Below, piece by piece: positions 1-10,887 of a DNA stretch of 64,000 nt (within the stretch, counting starts at the first letter, position 1; each line of letters opens with the position of its first letter). The position numbers and the translations under genes are program-made. Where the stretch lies: NCBI RefSeq assembly GCF_012641465.1, contig NZ_JABAIK010000001.1:248001-312000 (forward strand), in the 5' to 3' direction. The notes below the pieces were generated by a model. That model saw only the letters and a program-made list of their open reading frames with translations. It was not told the DNA's origin and did no database searches. Source of the stretch: Vibrio agarilyticus (GTDB lineage Bacteria > Pseudomonadota > Gammaproteobacteria > Enterobacterales > Vibrionaceae).

Positions 1-372
1 AAAACGCACATCGCTCAAATGAAACCCGGCGCCGCAGTTGTCGATGTTGCCATCGACCAAGGCGGCTGTTTTGAAACCTCGGTGGCCACCACTCACGACA
101 ATCCCACTTATTTGGAAAATGGCGTGGTTCACTACTGCGTCGCTAATATGCCCGGCGCTGTGGCAAGAACGTCTACTTTTGCCTTAAATAACGCTACCTT
201 ACCCTACATTGTTGCGTTAGCCAATAAGGGTTATCGCCAAGCATTGCTCGACGATAACGGATTTTTACACGGTTTGAATGTATTTCATGGTCTTATTACC
301 TGTAAAGAAGTCGCAGAATCGTTCAATCTTGAATTCACTGAGCCTTTAAAAGCAATGCAACTGTTTGACTAA
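1..372 (+). CDS. ald: Alanine dehydrogenase, C-terminal part (5' end outside window)
   Basis: The frame is open from the first base, so the gene starts upstream of the window; an internal ATG at 19 is not the true start. The 124 visible residues match the C-terminal NAD-binding and closing part of alanine dehydrogenase (L-alanine + NAD+ to pyruvate + NH3 + NADH): MKPGAAVVDVAIDQGG, then the family-typical HYCVANMPGAVARTST and LPYIVALANKGYRQAL. These fit known Ald proteins well; the catalytic N-terminal half cannot be inspected. It is followed at once by a hairpin terminator. The enzyme is cytosolic and normally lets the cell use alanine as carbon or nitrogen source. Confidence 0.93.
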   Translation, partial: KTHIAQMKPGAAVVDVAIDQGGCFETSVATTHDNPTYLENGVVHYCVANMPGAVARTSTFALNNATLPYIVALANKGYRQALLDDNGFLHGLNVFHGLITCKEVAESFNLEFTEPLKAMQLFD

Positions 373-386
373 ATCCGAATAAAAAA

Positions 387-425
387 GGCGCAACATATTG
401 GCTTATAATATGCTGCGCCCTTTAT
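387..425 (+). terminator. Rho-independent terminator of ald
   Basis: A 13-base stem (387-399 with 407-419, one G-U type pair) encloses a short loop and is followed by a T-rich stretch. It lies 15 bases after the ald stop codon. Confidence 0.8.
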
Positions 426-709
426 AATTAGCATGCTAACAAAATGATTTTTAAAGCAATAATTTCAAATAATCACGCATCCTAAAGCCTAAAATTCATC
501 ATTGGCACCGAGCCAGTTTGTCTCCGCGCAGCATGGCGCGCCCACAAATACCTTAAATATTGCAAGGTGGATCACGCTCAGTGCTCCTACCAGTAAAAAA
601 ATTAATAATTGTGAAAAATTTTCTTCTTCAATCACGATTTTTTTCACCGCTGCAAGATTATTTTGCTATTTGAGTGCCTATATACCCAAGTCACCTCAAG
701 ATGCGCGGT
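426..709. other. Non-coding spacer between ald and a convergent methyltransferase gene
   Basis: AT-rich spacer with no convincing gene: the only open frame here begins with TTG, has no ribosome binding site and runs into a repeat. The right end holds a partial B-type palindromic repeat (681-712). Confidence 0.5.
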
Positions 710-712
710 TCA
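681..712 (+). repeat. Partial B-type TATACCC repeat
   Basis: Starts with TATACCCAAGTCACCTCAAG and shares about 32 positions with the left end of the full B-type element at 13949 (both end in GGTTCA). The final TCA is the reverse complement of the TGA stop codon of the minus-strand methyltransferase gene, so the repeat supplies that stop. Confidence 0.75.
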
Positions 713-1942
713 ATCGTTGGCCTCACCGTTTTGCGTTGTGACACGCTCCGCATGAAGCAAAATATTACGTGGGGTAATATTGGCACCACAAAATTCGTTC
801 AGAGCTACCTTATAACCCCGTTCTTGTAAATAAAGCGCTCTATCAAGCACCAACCACAATTCAAGCGCGCGCTGAAAGCCCATTTGCACCAGACTCAAGC
901 GCTCCATGTGCCAAAATCGCGCTACCGCACGCGATTCATAAGTGCTGAAATCGATAAGTGGTAATACATACGACTTTTGCGCCGCAGCCCAGTGACAGAG
1001 CGCTTCAAACCCCTCAGCCAGCTGTGATTTTTTTATGCTCGGAATGGGCAGGTATTCCCCCACGCTCAACTGCTCTCGCGCAATAAGATCAAACCCTAAG
1101 CGAAAGATCATCTCTTGCTGGCGATGGCGATGCACTCGCTCCCCTCCGGTCACGGTTTGTTGCAGCGGAATTCGCAGCTCACGCTGCGTCAGTTTCAAAC
1201 CTGAGGCTTGGGCGGGCTGTGATAACGCTTGATACTGAGCCGATCGCGTTAAATGGTAGCAACAAGGCGCAATAGTGATCGCTGGCGACTGCTGAGCACT
1301 TGCTGCTTTTAGTAGCGTGACATGCAAATCACCACAGGCATGAAGCGCAATGGCATGTTGCTGCGGTTTAAACGCTGTCAGTGCATCGTCACTAAACGCA
1401 TCAGCTTCGACAAAATGCATGGGCAGCTGGTGCTGATTCGCATAGTGCTGGCCCGATTGGCACAGTTGAGCTTGGTATTCCAAACTCACCACAGGCTCGT
1501 GGTTTGATGCTGCCAATAATCGGCCTAAATACCCTTTACCTGCGCACCATTCAAGCCAGTTATCACCATGATGATGGAGAAGAGCAAAATTAGCAAAGCG
1601 CTGAATTTGAGTCAGCTTGCGACCAGGAATTCCGGTCTCAAGATGACGAGGCATCGCCTCAACCTGTGACGAGCAGGCCTCATCCAAGAGACTCAACTCC
1701 GTTTGCTGGTGCAATAACGACAGCTCTGGAATAAATGCGCCTAACTGAGTAATCAGCTTAGAAACGTCGGTTTTCCAATAGGCAATATCGTTCGGCGTCA
1801 GTTGCTCTAGCCAAGCGCAAAGCGCGGGATAGTCTTTCTGCCAAGGCAGCGAATCATCGAGACTTGAGTGAAATGGCTCAAAGCGCCAAAGTGATTGCGT
1901 TGCGGTAAGTAACGCGTCAATAGTAGTAAATGATGGCAACAT
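710..1942 (-). CDS. SAM-dependent methyltransferase (Methyltransf_32-like)
   Basis: A 410-residue protein. A class I methyltransferase core is visible in the middle: EWCAGKGYLGRLLA (SAM-binding motif I), VSLEYQ (acidic end of strand 2), then LHACGDLHVTLLK and APCCYHLT. The HACGDL and PCCYH motifs are typical of the Methyltransf_32 group, which includes GSTCD/RRNAD1-like proteins. The N-terminal ~100 and C-terminal ~120 residues are not recognised. The substrate is unknown; an RNA or protein target is possible but unproven. The start is supported by a purine-rich GGGAGGG about 5 bases upstream. The stop codon falls inside a partial palindromic repeat. It lies 65 bases downstream of cysB on the same strand, so co-transcription is possible. 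Confidence 0.8.
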   Translation of the reverse strand: MLPSFTTIDALLTATQSLWRFEPFHSSLDDSLPWQKDYPALCAWLEQLTPNDIAYWKTDVSKLITQLGAFIPELSLLHQQTELSLLDEACSSQVEAMPRHLETGIPGRKLTQIQRFANFALLHHHGDNWLEWCAGKGYLGRLLAASNHEPVVSLEYQAQLCQSGQHYANQHQLPMHFVEADAFSDDALTAFKPQQHAIALHACGDLHVTLLKAASAQQSPAITIAPCCYHLTRSAQYQALSQPAQASGLKLTQRELRIPLQQTVTGGERVHRHRQQEMIFRLGFDLIAREQLSVGEYLPIPSIKKSQLAEGFEALCHWAAAQKSYVLPLIDFSTYESRAVARFWHMERLSLVQMGFQRALELWLVLDRALYLQERGYKVALNEFCGANITPRNILLHAERVTTQNGEAND

Positions 1943-2007
1943 CTGGCCCTCCCCCGCGCAGTGTAATCACTTCGTGCGTGAGGGAGAAGTGTTATATTTG
2001 GGTATAA

Positions 2008-3003
<996 letters not shown>

Positions 3004-3071
3004 TTAATTGTCATACCCTTAGAGCCTATCAAAACGCGTACAACGCACTCGAAAGAAATCAGCAGCAGAGT

Positions 3072-3199
3072 TATACCCGTCCTACTTGAAGTTGCAGCGG
3101 TGTTGACGGGCACTCACAAACCTCATCACATAGCCTATCTATGCTCAGAGGCTTTGTTCGCTGGTCGCCTACCTGCATCTTCAAGTTGTTTGGGTATAT
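3072..3199 (-). repeat. A-type TATACCC palindromic element, full length
   Basis: Starts TATACCCGTCCTACTTGAAG and ends CTTCAAGTTGTTTGGGTATA; the ends are imperfect inverted repeats. The inner sequence (ACTCACAAACCTCATCACAT, then CTCAGAGGCTTTGTTCGCTG) is the reverse complement of the copies at 49772, 57394, 59237 and 60818. It lies upstream of cysB. Confidence 0.85.
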
Positions 3200-3229
3200 A
3201 CCCTTTCCACTTGAAGTTGTTTGGGTATA
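3197..3229 (+). repeat. Miniature palindrome fused to the A-type element
   Basis: A 33-base unit, TATACCC...ACTTGAAGTTGTTTGGGTATA, shares its first TATA with the last TATA of the preceding element (GGGTATATACCC). It looks like two repeat ends with the middle lost. Confidence 0.65.
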
Positions 3230-3504
3230 TAAATGACAATATTGCTCTTACATATAAGAGTTAGTTATAACGTTTCCATTACAAAATGAACAGTGAAATC
3301 GAGTGGTTTACTAGATGGTTGCTGATGTTATCGCCATTTTGACTAAATTTTGCAACCTATGCCTCATTCTCAGGTTTGTGTCAAAAGTTTTGGTTATCAA
3401 ACCGAATAGAAGCAGGAATAATCGTGATGTAAAACGTGCAGCTTAGGGTACGATTCGTGTATTCTACTGTTAGCAATTACTTGAGAATAAGCAGATTTAT
3501 CTCT
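3230..3504. promoter_or_regulatory. Upstream region of the coiled-coil membrane protein gene
   Basis: Non-coding and AT-rich. A possible -10 (TATTCT, near 3457) lies some 45 bases before the ATG at 3505. No further clear site was seen, and the divergent cysB promoter must lie on the other side of the repeats or within this stretch. Confidence 0.3.
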
Positions 3505-4269
3505 ATGAATATTGGATTAATTATCGCGTTGATTGCCATTCTACTGGTTTTGGTGCTCGGCTATAACATCATGCTGCAATATCGCGCCAAACTCGAAGCG
3601 ACTAAACGCCAAGAATCTGCGCGCTACGTAACGATCATCGATGCAACTGAAGAGCTTATCGGTCACGCCCATTACCTGCCGTTCAGCAAAGAATTGCTGA
3701 TCTGCCTAAACGGACGCATCCTCGACGCTTTGGAAAATATTCTTGCGCTTGACCCTAAGAATAAACAGATCGCGCAGCGTATCGTCAATACACGTCAGCA
3801 AATCCAACAGCTAAAGGACAATTACCAAGCTAACGAAAGCACGCCATTTCGTATGCCTTCTAGTGATAAACAGGCGATCACCTTGCTTAAACTTGTTAAG
3901 CGATTACGCGAAACCATTCGTAACGAACACAATAAAGGCCGTTTCGATACTCAGGTCTACGTACTCGAAAATGCGCGTTTGGAAACAATCCAGGTACGAA
4001 TCAATATTGAGAACGTGATTAAACGAGCCAACGAAGCGATTACAAAAGGCCAAATTGGCACTGCGTTGCAACTACTGCGCAAAGGTATTGATGTTCTTAG
4101 CACCAAAAGTGACAACTACTCCATCAACGCCAAAGAAAAACTTGAGCTCATGCTTGAAGAGATTGACAAAAAACGGCTTCACCGCCATGCCGAAGAGCTA
4201 CAGCAGCTTGAAGAGCGCGAACGAGAAACGGAAATCGACGCCTTGTTTGGCGAGAAGAAAAAATGGTAA
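3505..4269 (+). CDS. Membrane-anchored coiled-coil protein, function unknown
   Basis: A 254-residue protein. Residues ~2-23 form one hydrophobic segment (IGLIIALIAILLVLVLGYNI), followed by a basic, helix-rich cytoplasmic body with heptad-like stretches at ~90-120, ~150-190 and a strongly charged end (EELQQLEERERETE). Similar Vibrio proteins are often labelled DNA repair ATPase, but no Walker motif is present, so that label is not supported. The start at 3505 (MNIGLII) was chosen because the membrane segment then sits at the N-terminus; the frame is open further upstream. The gene precedes miaE by about 100 bases on the same strand. Confidence 0.65.
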   Translation: MNIGLIIALIAILLVLVLGYNIMLQYRAKLEATKRQESARYVTIIDATEELIGHAHYLPFSKELLICLNGRILDALENILALDPKNKQIAQRIVNTRQQIQQLKDNYQANESTPFRMPSSDKQAITLLKLVKRLRETIRNEHNKGRFDTQVYVLENARLETIQVRINIENVIKRANEAITKGQIGTALQLLRKGIDVLSTKSDNYSINAKEKLELMLEEIDKKRLHRHAEELQQLEERERETEIDALFGEKKKW

Positions 4270-4368
4270 CAAACTGGCCGCGTCATCGCGGCCTTTTGGT
4301 AAAAAACGGGCCACCGTTTGAATGCTGTTACACTCAAAACAAAGCTCAACACAGACACGCAATCATAG

Positions 4369-5166
4369 ATGTATAAAGAATTATTAGAACCAATCAATGA
4401 CTTCCTAAAATGCTCAACGCCAGACTCTTGGGTTGAAGAGGCTCGTAAGCCTCAAAACCTATCGGTGATTTTACGCGATCATTTACTGTGTGAATTGAAA
4501 GCAGCGCAGAGTGCGGTTTTCTTGCTAAAACGCTACGTACTCACAGAAGAAGGCAAACAATCAGTCACCCAACTTATCGAGCCTTACGAGAATTTTGCTT
4601 ATAAGGGCATTGGTAACCTTGCCACGCTTAAAGGCAAAAGCAACCTGTCCAAGTGCATTCAACCCGAAGATGGCTGTGATTACGGGCAGGATATGATTGA
4701 TAAGATGGTGCTTTTGATTCGAGAAGAGCTCCACCACTTCTATCAAGTGTTGGAGATCATGGAAGAGCAAGGTTTAGAGTATCGCCCCATCACCGCAAGT
4801 CGTTACGCCAAAGGAATGATGCAGCATGTTCGAACGTTTGAGCCAGCAGCGCTGATTGACAAGCTTATCATTGGCGCGTTCATTGAAGCGCGTTCTTGCG
4901 AGCGCTTTGCCAAGCTCGCGCCTTTTTTGGATGAGCCCATCCAAAAATTCTATATCTCTTTGCTACGTTCAGAAGCCAGACACTACCAAGACTACTTGGC
5001 ACTCGCAGAGCAAATTGCTGGCGAAGATATTTCAGAGCGTATTGAACACTTTGCGAATGTAGAAGCTGTATTAGTTACGTCAAGTGATAACGAATTTCGC
5101 TTTCACTCTGGCGTGCCAAACCTTATGTTCGACACGCCATTGAACACCTATTCACAAACAACGTGA
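4369..5166 (+). CDS. miaE: tRNA-(ms2io6A37)-hydroxylase MiaE
   Basis: A 265-residue ferritin-like diiron monooxygenase that hydroxylates the isopentenyl group of ms2i6A at position 37 of tRNAs reading UNN codons. The iron ligands can be traced: the Glu of LLCELKAAQ (~residue 46), EELHHFYQ with Glu and His, EARSCERF, and SEARHYQDY. The order E / E..H / E / E..H fits the four-helix bundle of MiaE. The gene is found in many gammaproteobacteria but not in E. coli. It converges with pyrF, with 43 bases between the stops. Confidence 0.93.
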   Translation: MYKELLEPINDFLKCSTPDSWVEEARKPQNLSVILRDHLLCELKAAQSAVFLLKRYVLTEEGKQSVTQLIEPYENFAYKGIGNLATLKGKSNLSKCIQPEDGCDYGQDMIDKMVLLIREELHHFYQVLEIMEEQGLEYRPITASRYAKGMMQHVRTFEPAALIDKLIIGAFIEARSCERFAKLAPFLDEPIQKFYISLLRSEARHYQDYLALAEQIAGEDISERIEHFANVEAVLVTSSDNEFRFHSGVPNLMFDTPLNTYSQTT

Positions 5167-5209
5167 AGATGCACAAACGGAAAGCCCTGCAATCTCAAGA
5201 TATTAACGC

Positions 5210-5938
5210 TTAAGCCATAAGGCTCGCATTAATTTGAGCCAATACGTCGTTAGGATTTACCGCTTGGGTAATTGGACGACCAATAACGAGGTAATCTGAG
5301 CCAGCGGCAACCGCCTCAACCGGTGTCATGATGCGGCGCTGATCGCCCTGCTCAGACCCCACTGGGCGGATTCCCGGAGTGACTAATTTAAACTCTTGAC
5401 CCAATGCCGCTTTAAGCTGTGACGCCTCTTGGGCAGAACAAACAACACCATCAAGTCCGGCGTTTTTCGTTAGCGCTGCCAAACGCATCACCTGTTCATT
5501 TGGTTCAACGTTTAAGCCGATACCCGCTAAATCGCTACGTTCCATACTGGTTAAAACCGTAACACCAATCAGTAATGGTCTATCTTTACCGTATGGCTCC
5601 AAAATCTCACGCGAGGCCTGCATCATTCGCTCGCCACCACTGGCATGAACGTTAACCATCCACACACCAAGCTCCGCGGCGGCACGCACCGCTTTTGAAC
5701 ACGTATTGGGAATGTCATGAAATTTTAAGTCTAGAAAGACTGAAAAATCACGTTGGTGCAGTTCGCGAACCAGTTGTGGGCCAAACAGAGTAAACATCTC
5801 TTTGCCCACTTTTAAGCGGCAAAGTGATGGGTCGATATTATCCACAAAGGCGAGTGCGTCATCCTGGTTATCATAATCCAGCGCCACAATAACTTTAGGA
5901 TCGGTCAAAGATTGAATCGGCGCAGTTGGGTGTTGCAT
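5210..5938 (-). CDS. pyrF: Orotidine 5'-phosphate decarboxylase
   Basis: A 242-residue TIM-barrel enzyme that decarboxylates OMP to UMP, the last step of de novo pyrimidine synthesis. The catalytic K-D-x-x-D array is seen as [19 protein letters not shown] and [10 protein letters not shown] form the N-terminal substrate site, and VTPGIRP near the C-terminus is the phosphate-binding loop. The ATG at 5938 was chosen because AGGAG stands 5 bases before it; a TTG five codons upstream lacks such support. It is the last gene after lapA-lapB, as in other Vibrio and enteric genomes. Confidence 0.97.
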   Translation of the reverse strand: MQHPTAPIQSLTDPKVIVALDYDNQDDALAFVDNIDPSLCRLKVGKEMFTLFGPQLVRELHQRDFSVFLDLKFHDIPNTCSKAVRAAAELGVWMVNVHASGGERMMQASREILEPYGKDRPLLIGVTVLTSMERSDLAGIGLNVEPNEQVMRLAALTKNAGLDGVVCSAQEASQLKAALGQEFKLVTPGIRPVGSEQGDQRRIMTPVEAVAAGSDYLVIGRPITQAVNPNDVLAQINASLMA

Positions 5939-6095
5939 GTTTTCTCCTAACACTCGTCATTATTGCCAGTGGCGTCCTCAGTGCAGTACACCATCGCCCT
6001 AGCGTCTATAAAAGCAGCAACCGTGCTGCAAAAAATTCATATCGTGATGTTTAATCGGTATGCAAAATCAAGCAAATCGCTGGCGATAATGTAGA

Positions 6096-7265
6096 CTACT
6101 CGCCATCGAGACCGCGAATCGGTTTAATGGTCTCCCAACCTTTGCACGATGGGCAATGCCAATAGAGCGCATGAGTTGCAAAACCACATTGCCGGCAGCG
6201 GTAGTGAGGCTTCACTTTAAGCTGTTCACCAACCATCGCTTGCAATGTGCTTAAACTTTGCTTTGCCCGTCCCTCTTCCGCTTCCACGATGTGGTAATCA
6301 ATCAAACGATAAAACCCTTTCATGGTTGGGTTTTTGATCAGCTGCCGCGTAAGCAGCTCTTGCGCTGCGCCGACACTATCGTGCTGAGCCACTAATTGCG
6401 CTAACATCAATTCGGCAGAGACCCCTGCTCGCTTCTCAATGCAACGTTTTAAAAAATCGACCCATTGCTCTTCTTGCCCCAAATGACGGTAGCATTCCGC
6501 CAAGGTGGGGAGAGCTTCACTGATAAAATCAATGTCGTTATCCAGTATCGCGGTCAGATACTCAATGGTTTTGCGATACTCTTGCATTTCAAGGTATAAA
6601 CGCCCTAACGACAGACTCGCGCGTGCACACGCGGGATCTTCTTTCAGCGCGTGTTTAAAATAATTAATCGCTTTATCACGTTGACCATCGGCCTGTGCCA
6701 GCATGGCTTCTTCACACCAAAAATGAGCAATGGTTTTACGCATCTTTTTCTTACCCATCTTGACCAATAAATTGGCAGCATCGATGGCTTTATCCCACTC
6801 ACGAGTCTGTTGATAGATGGTGACCAACTGTTTGAGCGCCGCTTCGCGATGCTCGGGCTCGTCAACCAATTGTTCAAAAATCTTTTCTGCGCGATCTAAA
6901 AAGCCAGATGCCATGTAATCTTTGGCGAGCTGCTGTAGAGCGATATTTTTTTGCTCAATCGTTAGCCCAGAACGAGAAATGAGGTTTTGGTGAATGCGTA
7001 TCGCACGGTCCACTTCACCGCGCGAGCGAAACAAGTTGCCCAGCGCTAAATGAGTGTCAATGGTGTCATCGTCAACTTGCAACAGCTCGATAAAGTGGTC
7101 AACAGCCTTGTCTGATTGATCAGAAAGGAGCAAGTTAAGACCCATCATATACTGCTGAGATAATCGATTGGATTGTTTCTGCTTGTTGTCGACAGCATTA
7201 CGATTCCCCATATACCACCCATAGGCAGCGGCAATCGGCAACAACAAGAAGAGCAGTTCAAGCAT
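6096..7265 (-). CDS. lapB: LPS assembly regulator LapB (YciM), TPR protein
   Basis: A 389-residue protein anchored by an N-terminal membrane helix (LELLFLLLPIAAAYGWYMG). Most of the sequence is tetratricopeptide repeats (~residues 40-340). The C-terminus carries a rubredoxin-like metal knuckle, CRQCG...CPSCKGW. This arrangement is specific to LapB, which presents LpxC to the protease FtsH and so adjusts LPS synthesis. lapA is directly upstream with 8 bases between, in a two-gene operon as in E. coli; pyrF follows. Confidence 0.95.
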   Translation of the reverse strand: MLELLFLLLPIAAAYGWYMGNRNAVDNKQKQSNRLSQQYMMGLNLLLSDQSDKAVDHFIELLQVDDDTIDTHLALGNLFRSRGEVDRAIRIHQNLISRSGLTIEQKNIALQQLAKDYMASGFLDRAEKIFEQLVDEPEHREAALKQLVTIYQQTREWDKAIDAANLLVKMGKKKMRKTIAHFWCEEAMLAQADGQRDKAINYFKHALKEDPACARASLSLGRLYLEMQEYRKTIEYLTAILDNDIDFISEALPTLAECYRHLGQEEQWVDFLKRCIEKRAGVSAELMLAQLVAQHDSVGAAQELLTRQLIKNPTMKGFYRLIDYHIVEAEEGRAKQSLSTLQAMVGEQLKVKPHYRCRQCGFATHALYWHCPSCKGWETIKPIRGLDGE

Positions 7266-7273
7266 AGCGACGT

Positions 7274-7543
7274 TTATTCCTGCGCTGATTTCGCGCTAAT
7301 GCCTGCTTTAACAAGCTGTTTATTAAGGCGGCGAATTTGCATCTTTAATTTGAGATGAATGCCAGCAAAGAGTAACCACGCACACGCAAAACCAATCACA
7401 AACACCAATCCAAGCAAAGTGGAAAGGTTAAAGTCGCTTTGTGCGATAAGATAATTAAAGTTAACCACTTCTTGGTTTTGCGCACCGAGAGCAAGTGCGA
7501 TAAGGAACAGCGCAATCACCGCTATGACTTTTATAATTTTCAT
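7274..7543 (-). CDS. lapA: LapA (YciS) inner-membrane protein
   Basis: An 89-residue protein with two membrane segments (IKVIAVIALFLIALALGAQN and LLGLVFVIGFACAWLLFAGI) linked by NQEVVNFNYL, followed by a basic cytoplasmic tail with coiled-coil character. It belongs to the LapA/DUF1049 family and works with LapB in LPS assembly. The short gap to lapB implies one transcript. Confidence 0.92.
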   Translation of the reverse strand: MKIIKVIAVIALFLIALALGAQNQEVVNFNYLIAQSDFNLSTLLGLVFVIGFACAWLLFAGIHLKLKMQIRRLNKQLVKAGISAKSAQE

Positions 7544-7658
7544 ATCTCATCATCCTTTAAGAAGTAAATGCTGACCCGTGTGAGGTTATGTCACTTGAAT
7601 CTACGATTATGCAGCAAAATCCGTTACCACACTACGGATAAATGTGTTCACAAAAAAA

Positions 7659-7687
7659 CGGCATACTAATAAGTATGCCGCTTCTAA
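7659..7687 (-). terminator. Rho-independent terminator of ihfB
   Basis: A 9-base perfect stem (7659-7667 with 7672-7680, AATA loop) is followed on the minus strand by seven T residues. It lies 26 bases past the ihfB stop. Confidence 0.85.
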
Positions 7688-7705
7688 ATTCTGAGATTTG
7701 CCCAG

Positions 7706-7990
7706 TTATTCTTGCAGGTTTACGCGCTCACGCAACTCTTTACCCGGTTTGAAATGAGGGACGTATTTCCCTTCCAATTCAACTTTATCGCCCGTTTTAG
7801 GGTTACGCCCAACACGCGGCTCACGGTAATGAAGAGAAAAGCTACCAAAACCACGGATCTCAATTCTATCACCACTTTCTAATGTTGTAGCCATGTGCTC
7901 AAGAATATCTTTGACAGCGTCTTCTATCTCTTTTGCTGATAAATGCGTTTGCTCAGCACACAGACGCTCAATGAGTTCTGACTTAGTCAT
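7706..7990 (-). CDS. ihfB: Integration host factor subunit beta
   Basis: A 94-residue HU/IHF-family DNA-bending protein that pairs with IhfA. It starts [20 protein letters not shown]. The beta-arm is visible around [17 protein letters not shown], including the proline that intercalates into DNA, after the [11 protein letters not shown] core. The ATG at 7990 has AGAGGA about 6 bases upstream; the open frame extends further but the added residues are unlike the family. Position directly downstream of rpsA matches the usual cmk-rpsA-ihfB order. Confidence 0.97.
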   Translation of the reverse strand: MTKSELIERLCAEQTHLSAKEIEDAVKDILEHMATTLESGDRIEIRGFGSFSLHYREPRVGRNPKTGDKVELEGKYVPHFKPGKELRERVNLQE

Positions 7991-8145
7991 AGTTTTCCTC
8001 TTCGATTTTTTACTACTGCCATTATAGTAACTAAACTGTGTTCCAACAAACACTTGCTTTCAATTGTAGATAAAAACGCTACAAACAGAGTGAAAATTGA
8101 TTGGATTACCGCAAATTTCATTGCATCAAACAATGTACTGGCAAT

Positions 8146-8172
8146 AAAAAAGGAGCCTTTCGGCTCCTTTTC
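8146..8172 (-). terminator. Rho-independent terminator of rpsA
   Basis: A stem AAAAGGAGCC / GGCTCCTTTT with a TTTC-type loop lies 17-43 bases past the rpsA stop. On the minus strand the stem runs into T residues. It separates rpsA from the ihfB promoter region. Confidence 0.85.
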
Positions 8173-8188
8173 TTAAAAGCAAATTTAA

Positions 8189-9859
8189 TTATTCGCCTTT
8201 AGCAGCTTTGAAAGCGTCTGCCATTGCATTACCAAAAGCAGCTTCGTCTTGCTTGTTGATAGATGCCATTGCTTCTTGCTCTTCCGCTTCATCTTTCGCT
8301 TTGATAGATAGGTTGATTACGCGGTTCTTACGGTCTACACCAGTAAATTTCGCTTCAACGCTGTCACCAACGCTTAGGATTAGAGATGCATCTTCAACGC
8401 GATCGCGTGAAACTTCAGATGCGCGGATGTAACCTTCAACGCCGTCAAGCAGTTCAATTGTTGCGCCTTTCGCGTCAACTGCAGTTACAGTACCGTTTAC
8501 TAGAGTGCCTTTCTTAGTATCAGCAACGTAAGCATTGAATGGGTCATTTTCCATTTGCTTAACGCCTAGAGAAATACGCTCACGCTCTGCGTCTACTGCT
8601 AGAACTACTGCAGAGATCTCGTCACCTTTCTTGTACTCACGTACTGCTTCTTCACCTGGAACGTTCCAAGAGATGTCAGATAGGTGAACTAGACCGTCGA
8701 TGCCGCCATCAAGACCGATGAAGATACCGAAGTCAGTGATAGACTTGATCTTACCAGTTACTTTGTCGCCTTTAGCTTGCGCTTCAGCGAATGACTGCCA
8801 TGGGTTAGCTTTACACTGTTTTAGACCTAGAGAAATACGACGACGTTCTTCGTCGATCTCAAGAACCATAACCTCAACTTCGTCGCCTACATTAACAACT
8901 TTAGATGGGTGGATGTTCTTGTTAGTCCAATCCATTTCAGAAACGTGTACTAGACCTTCAACGCCTTCTTCGATTTCAACGAAGCAGCCGTAATCAGTTA
9001 GGTTAGTTACACGACCAGTTAGTTTGTGACCTTCTGGGTAACGCTTAGCGATTGCTACCCATGGATCTTCACCTAGCTGCTTAAGACCTAGTGATACGCG
9101 AGTACGCTCACGGTCGAACTTAAGAACTTTAACTAGGATCTCGTCACCAACGTTTACGATTTCTGATGGGTGCTTAACGCGTTTCCATGCCATGTCAGTG
9201 ATGTGTAGAAGACCGTCAACACCGCCTAGATCTACGAACGCGCCATAGTCAGTTAGGTTCTTAACGATACCTTTAACTTCAGAACCTTCTTGTAGAGTTT
9301 CTAGAAGCTCATCACGCTCAACGCTGTTCTCAGATTCGATAACTGCACGACGAGAAACAACAACGTTGTTGCGCTTCTGGTCTAGCTTGATAACTTTGAA
9401 CTCAAGTTCTTTGTTTTCTAGGTGCGTAGTGTCGCGAATTGGACGTACGTCTACTAGAGAACCTGGAAGGAAAGCACGGATACCGTTTAGTTCAACAGTG
9501 AAACCGCCTTTAACTTTACCATTGATGATACCAACAACAGTTTCAGCTTCTTCGTAAGCTTTCTCAAGAACGATCCAAGCTTCGTGACGCTTCGCTTTCT
9601 CACGAGAAAGTTGAGTTTCACCGAAACCGTCTTCAACAGCGTCTAGAGCAACATCTACTTCAGAACCAACTTCAACTTCAAGTTCGCCAGCAGCGTTCTT
9701 GAACTGTTCAGCAGGGATAGCAGACTCAGACTTAAGACCAGCATCAACAAGTACGTAGCCGTTTTCGATAGCTACAACAGTACCTTTAACGATAGTACCT
9801 TGTTGGAATTCAGTCTCGTTTAGAAACTCTTCAAAGAGTTGAGCAAAAGATTCAGTCAT
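8189..9859 (-). CDS. rpsA: 30S ribosomal protein S1
   Basis: A 556-residue protein with six S1/OB-fold repeats; the later ones are recognised by recurring [36 protein letters not shown] and [19 protein letters not shown]1 captures mRNAs lacking strong structure-free start sites. The region before its own ATG has only GAAG about 9 bases upstream and no full Shine-Dalgarno, as expected for a gene whose mRNA is controlled by its own product. Codon choice is markedly biased, as usual for ribosomal genes. It is followed by a terminator and ihfB, and preceded by cmk. Confidence 0.98.
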   Translation of the reverse strand: MTESFAQLFEEFLNETEFQQGTIVKGTVVAIENGYVLVDAGLKSESAIPAEQFKNAAGELEVEVGSEVDVALDAVEDGFGETQLSREKAKRHEAWIVLEKAYEEAETVVGIINGKVKGGFTVELNGIRAFLPGSLVDVRPIRDTTHLENKELEFKVIKLDQKRNNVVVSRRAVIESENSVERDELLETLQEGSEVKGIVKNLTDYGAFVDLGGVDGLLHITDMAWKRVKHPSEIVNVGDEILVKVLKFDRERTRVSLGLKQLGEDPWVAIAKRYPEGHKLTGRVTNLTDYGCFVEIEEGVEGLVHVSEMDWTNKNIHPSKVVNVGDEVEVMVLEIDEERRRISLGLKQCKANPWQSFAEAQAKGDKVTGKIKSITDFGIFIGLDGGIDGLVHLSDISWNVPGEEAVREYKKGDEISAVVLAVDAERERISLGVKQMENDPFNAYVADTKKGTLVNGTVTAVDAKGATIELLDGVEGYIRASEVSRDRVEDASLILSVGDSVEAKFTGVDRKNRVINLSIKAKDEAEEQEAMASINKQDEAAFGNAMADAFKAAKGE

Positions 9860-9965
9860 TTATTTAATCTTCACAATAAAGTAAACGTCCACGGGTATCC
9901 TACCGCGTGGGGTTGTTAATTCCGCCGGTCATCATCCTTGCGACCAACGCTCTGCACTGGCCGGA

Positions 9966-10646
9966 TTAATCCACCAGTTTAGATTCAATATAATTCATTG
10001 CTTTTTCAACCACTTCGTCAATAGACATCGAAGTAGAATCAAGCACTAGCGCATCCTCTGCTGGGCGCAATGGCGCCACAGGGCGGTTACGATCTCGGTC
10101 GTCACGCTCTTGGATCTCGCTCAAAAGGTCAACAAATCTAACATCAAGACCCTTTTCTTGCAACTGTTTGAGGCGGCGTTGCGCTCGCTCTTCGGCACTG
10201 GCGTCCAAAAAGATTTTAACTTGCGCAGATGGGAACACCACAGTACCCATATCGCGACCGTCGGCAACTAAGCCTGGGGCGACTTCAAAGGCGCGTTGAC
10301 GGCGCAAAAGAGCTTCTCGCACTCGAGGAAAAGCGGCAATTTTTGAAGCGGCCATGCCCGTTTGCTCTTTACGCAATTCGCCAGAGACATCCTCACCTTC
10401 TAAGATCACTTTGACCAAATCACCTTCGGCAACAAATTGCACGTCAAGATGCGTTGCCAATGGCACCAAAGCCTCTTCCGAGTCCAAATCAACCCCATGA
10501 TGAAGAGCCGCTAATGCCAACACTCGATAAATTGCCCCTGAGTCGAGTAGTTGAAAACCCAATTTTTTGGCAAGGAGCATACATAAAGTACCTTTGCCAG
10601 CACCACTAGGGCCATCGACAGTGACAACGAGAGTCTTGGCAGACAT
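9966..10646 (-). CDS. cmk: Cytidylate kinase
   Basis: A 226-residue NMP kinase (CMP/dCMP to CDP/dCDP). The P-loop is [12 protein letters not shown] near the N-terminus. [13 protein letters not shown] binds the base and [11 protein letters not shown] is diagnostic of Cmk. The EERAQRR and [16 protein letters not shown] segments form the lid. The ATG at 10646 follows GGAG by 7 bases; the frame continues upstream but adds non-family residues. It stands ahead of rpsA, the normal order. Confidence 0.97.
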   Translation of the reverse strand: MSAKTLVVTVDGPSGAGKGTLCMLLAKKLGFQLLDSGAIYRVLALAALHHGVDLDSEEALVPLATHLDVQFVAEGDLVKVILEGEDVSGELRKEQTGMAASKIAAFPRVREALLRRQRAFEVAPGLVADGRDMGTVVFPSAQVKIFLDASAEERAQRRLKQLQEKGLDVRFVDLLSEIQERDDRDRNRPVAPLRPAEDALVLDSTSMSIDEVVEKAMNYIESKLVD

Positions 10647-10887
10647 GTTCTTCTCCACGTTAGTGCATGAGCTTGGCTTTCTCGCCAATTGCCATGCCTT
10701 AGTTAATTTTACGGGGGCGAAGTATATATGAAACCACCTCAAATTGCCATGTCTTTACCCGATAGCGATGATTGTACCAAGGTTGACTGCTCTATTAGTG
10801 GCGCAGCTTTTTGCCGTTTTTCCTGCTCGATCACAATTTGTAATACAATATTATTGTATTCTTCATGGGTTTTTAAAACGTGAATAA

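Noticed and set aside
502-741. 79-codon open frame after ald
   Set aside because: TTG start without ribosome binding site, no recognisable protein pattern, and its end reads through a repeat into the antisense of the methyltransferase gene.
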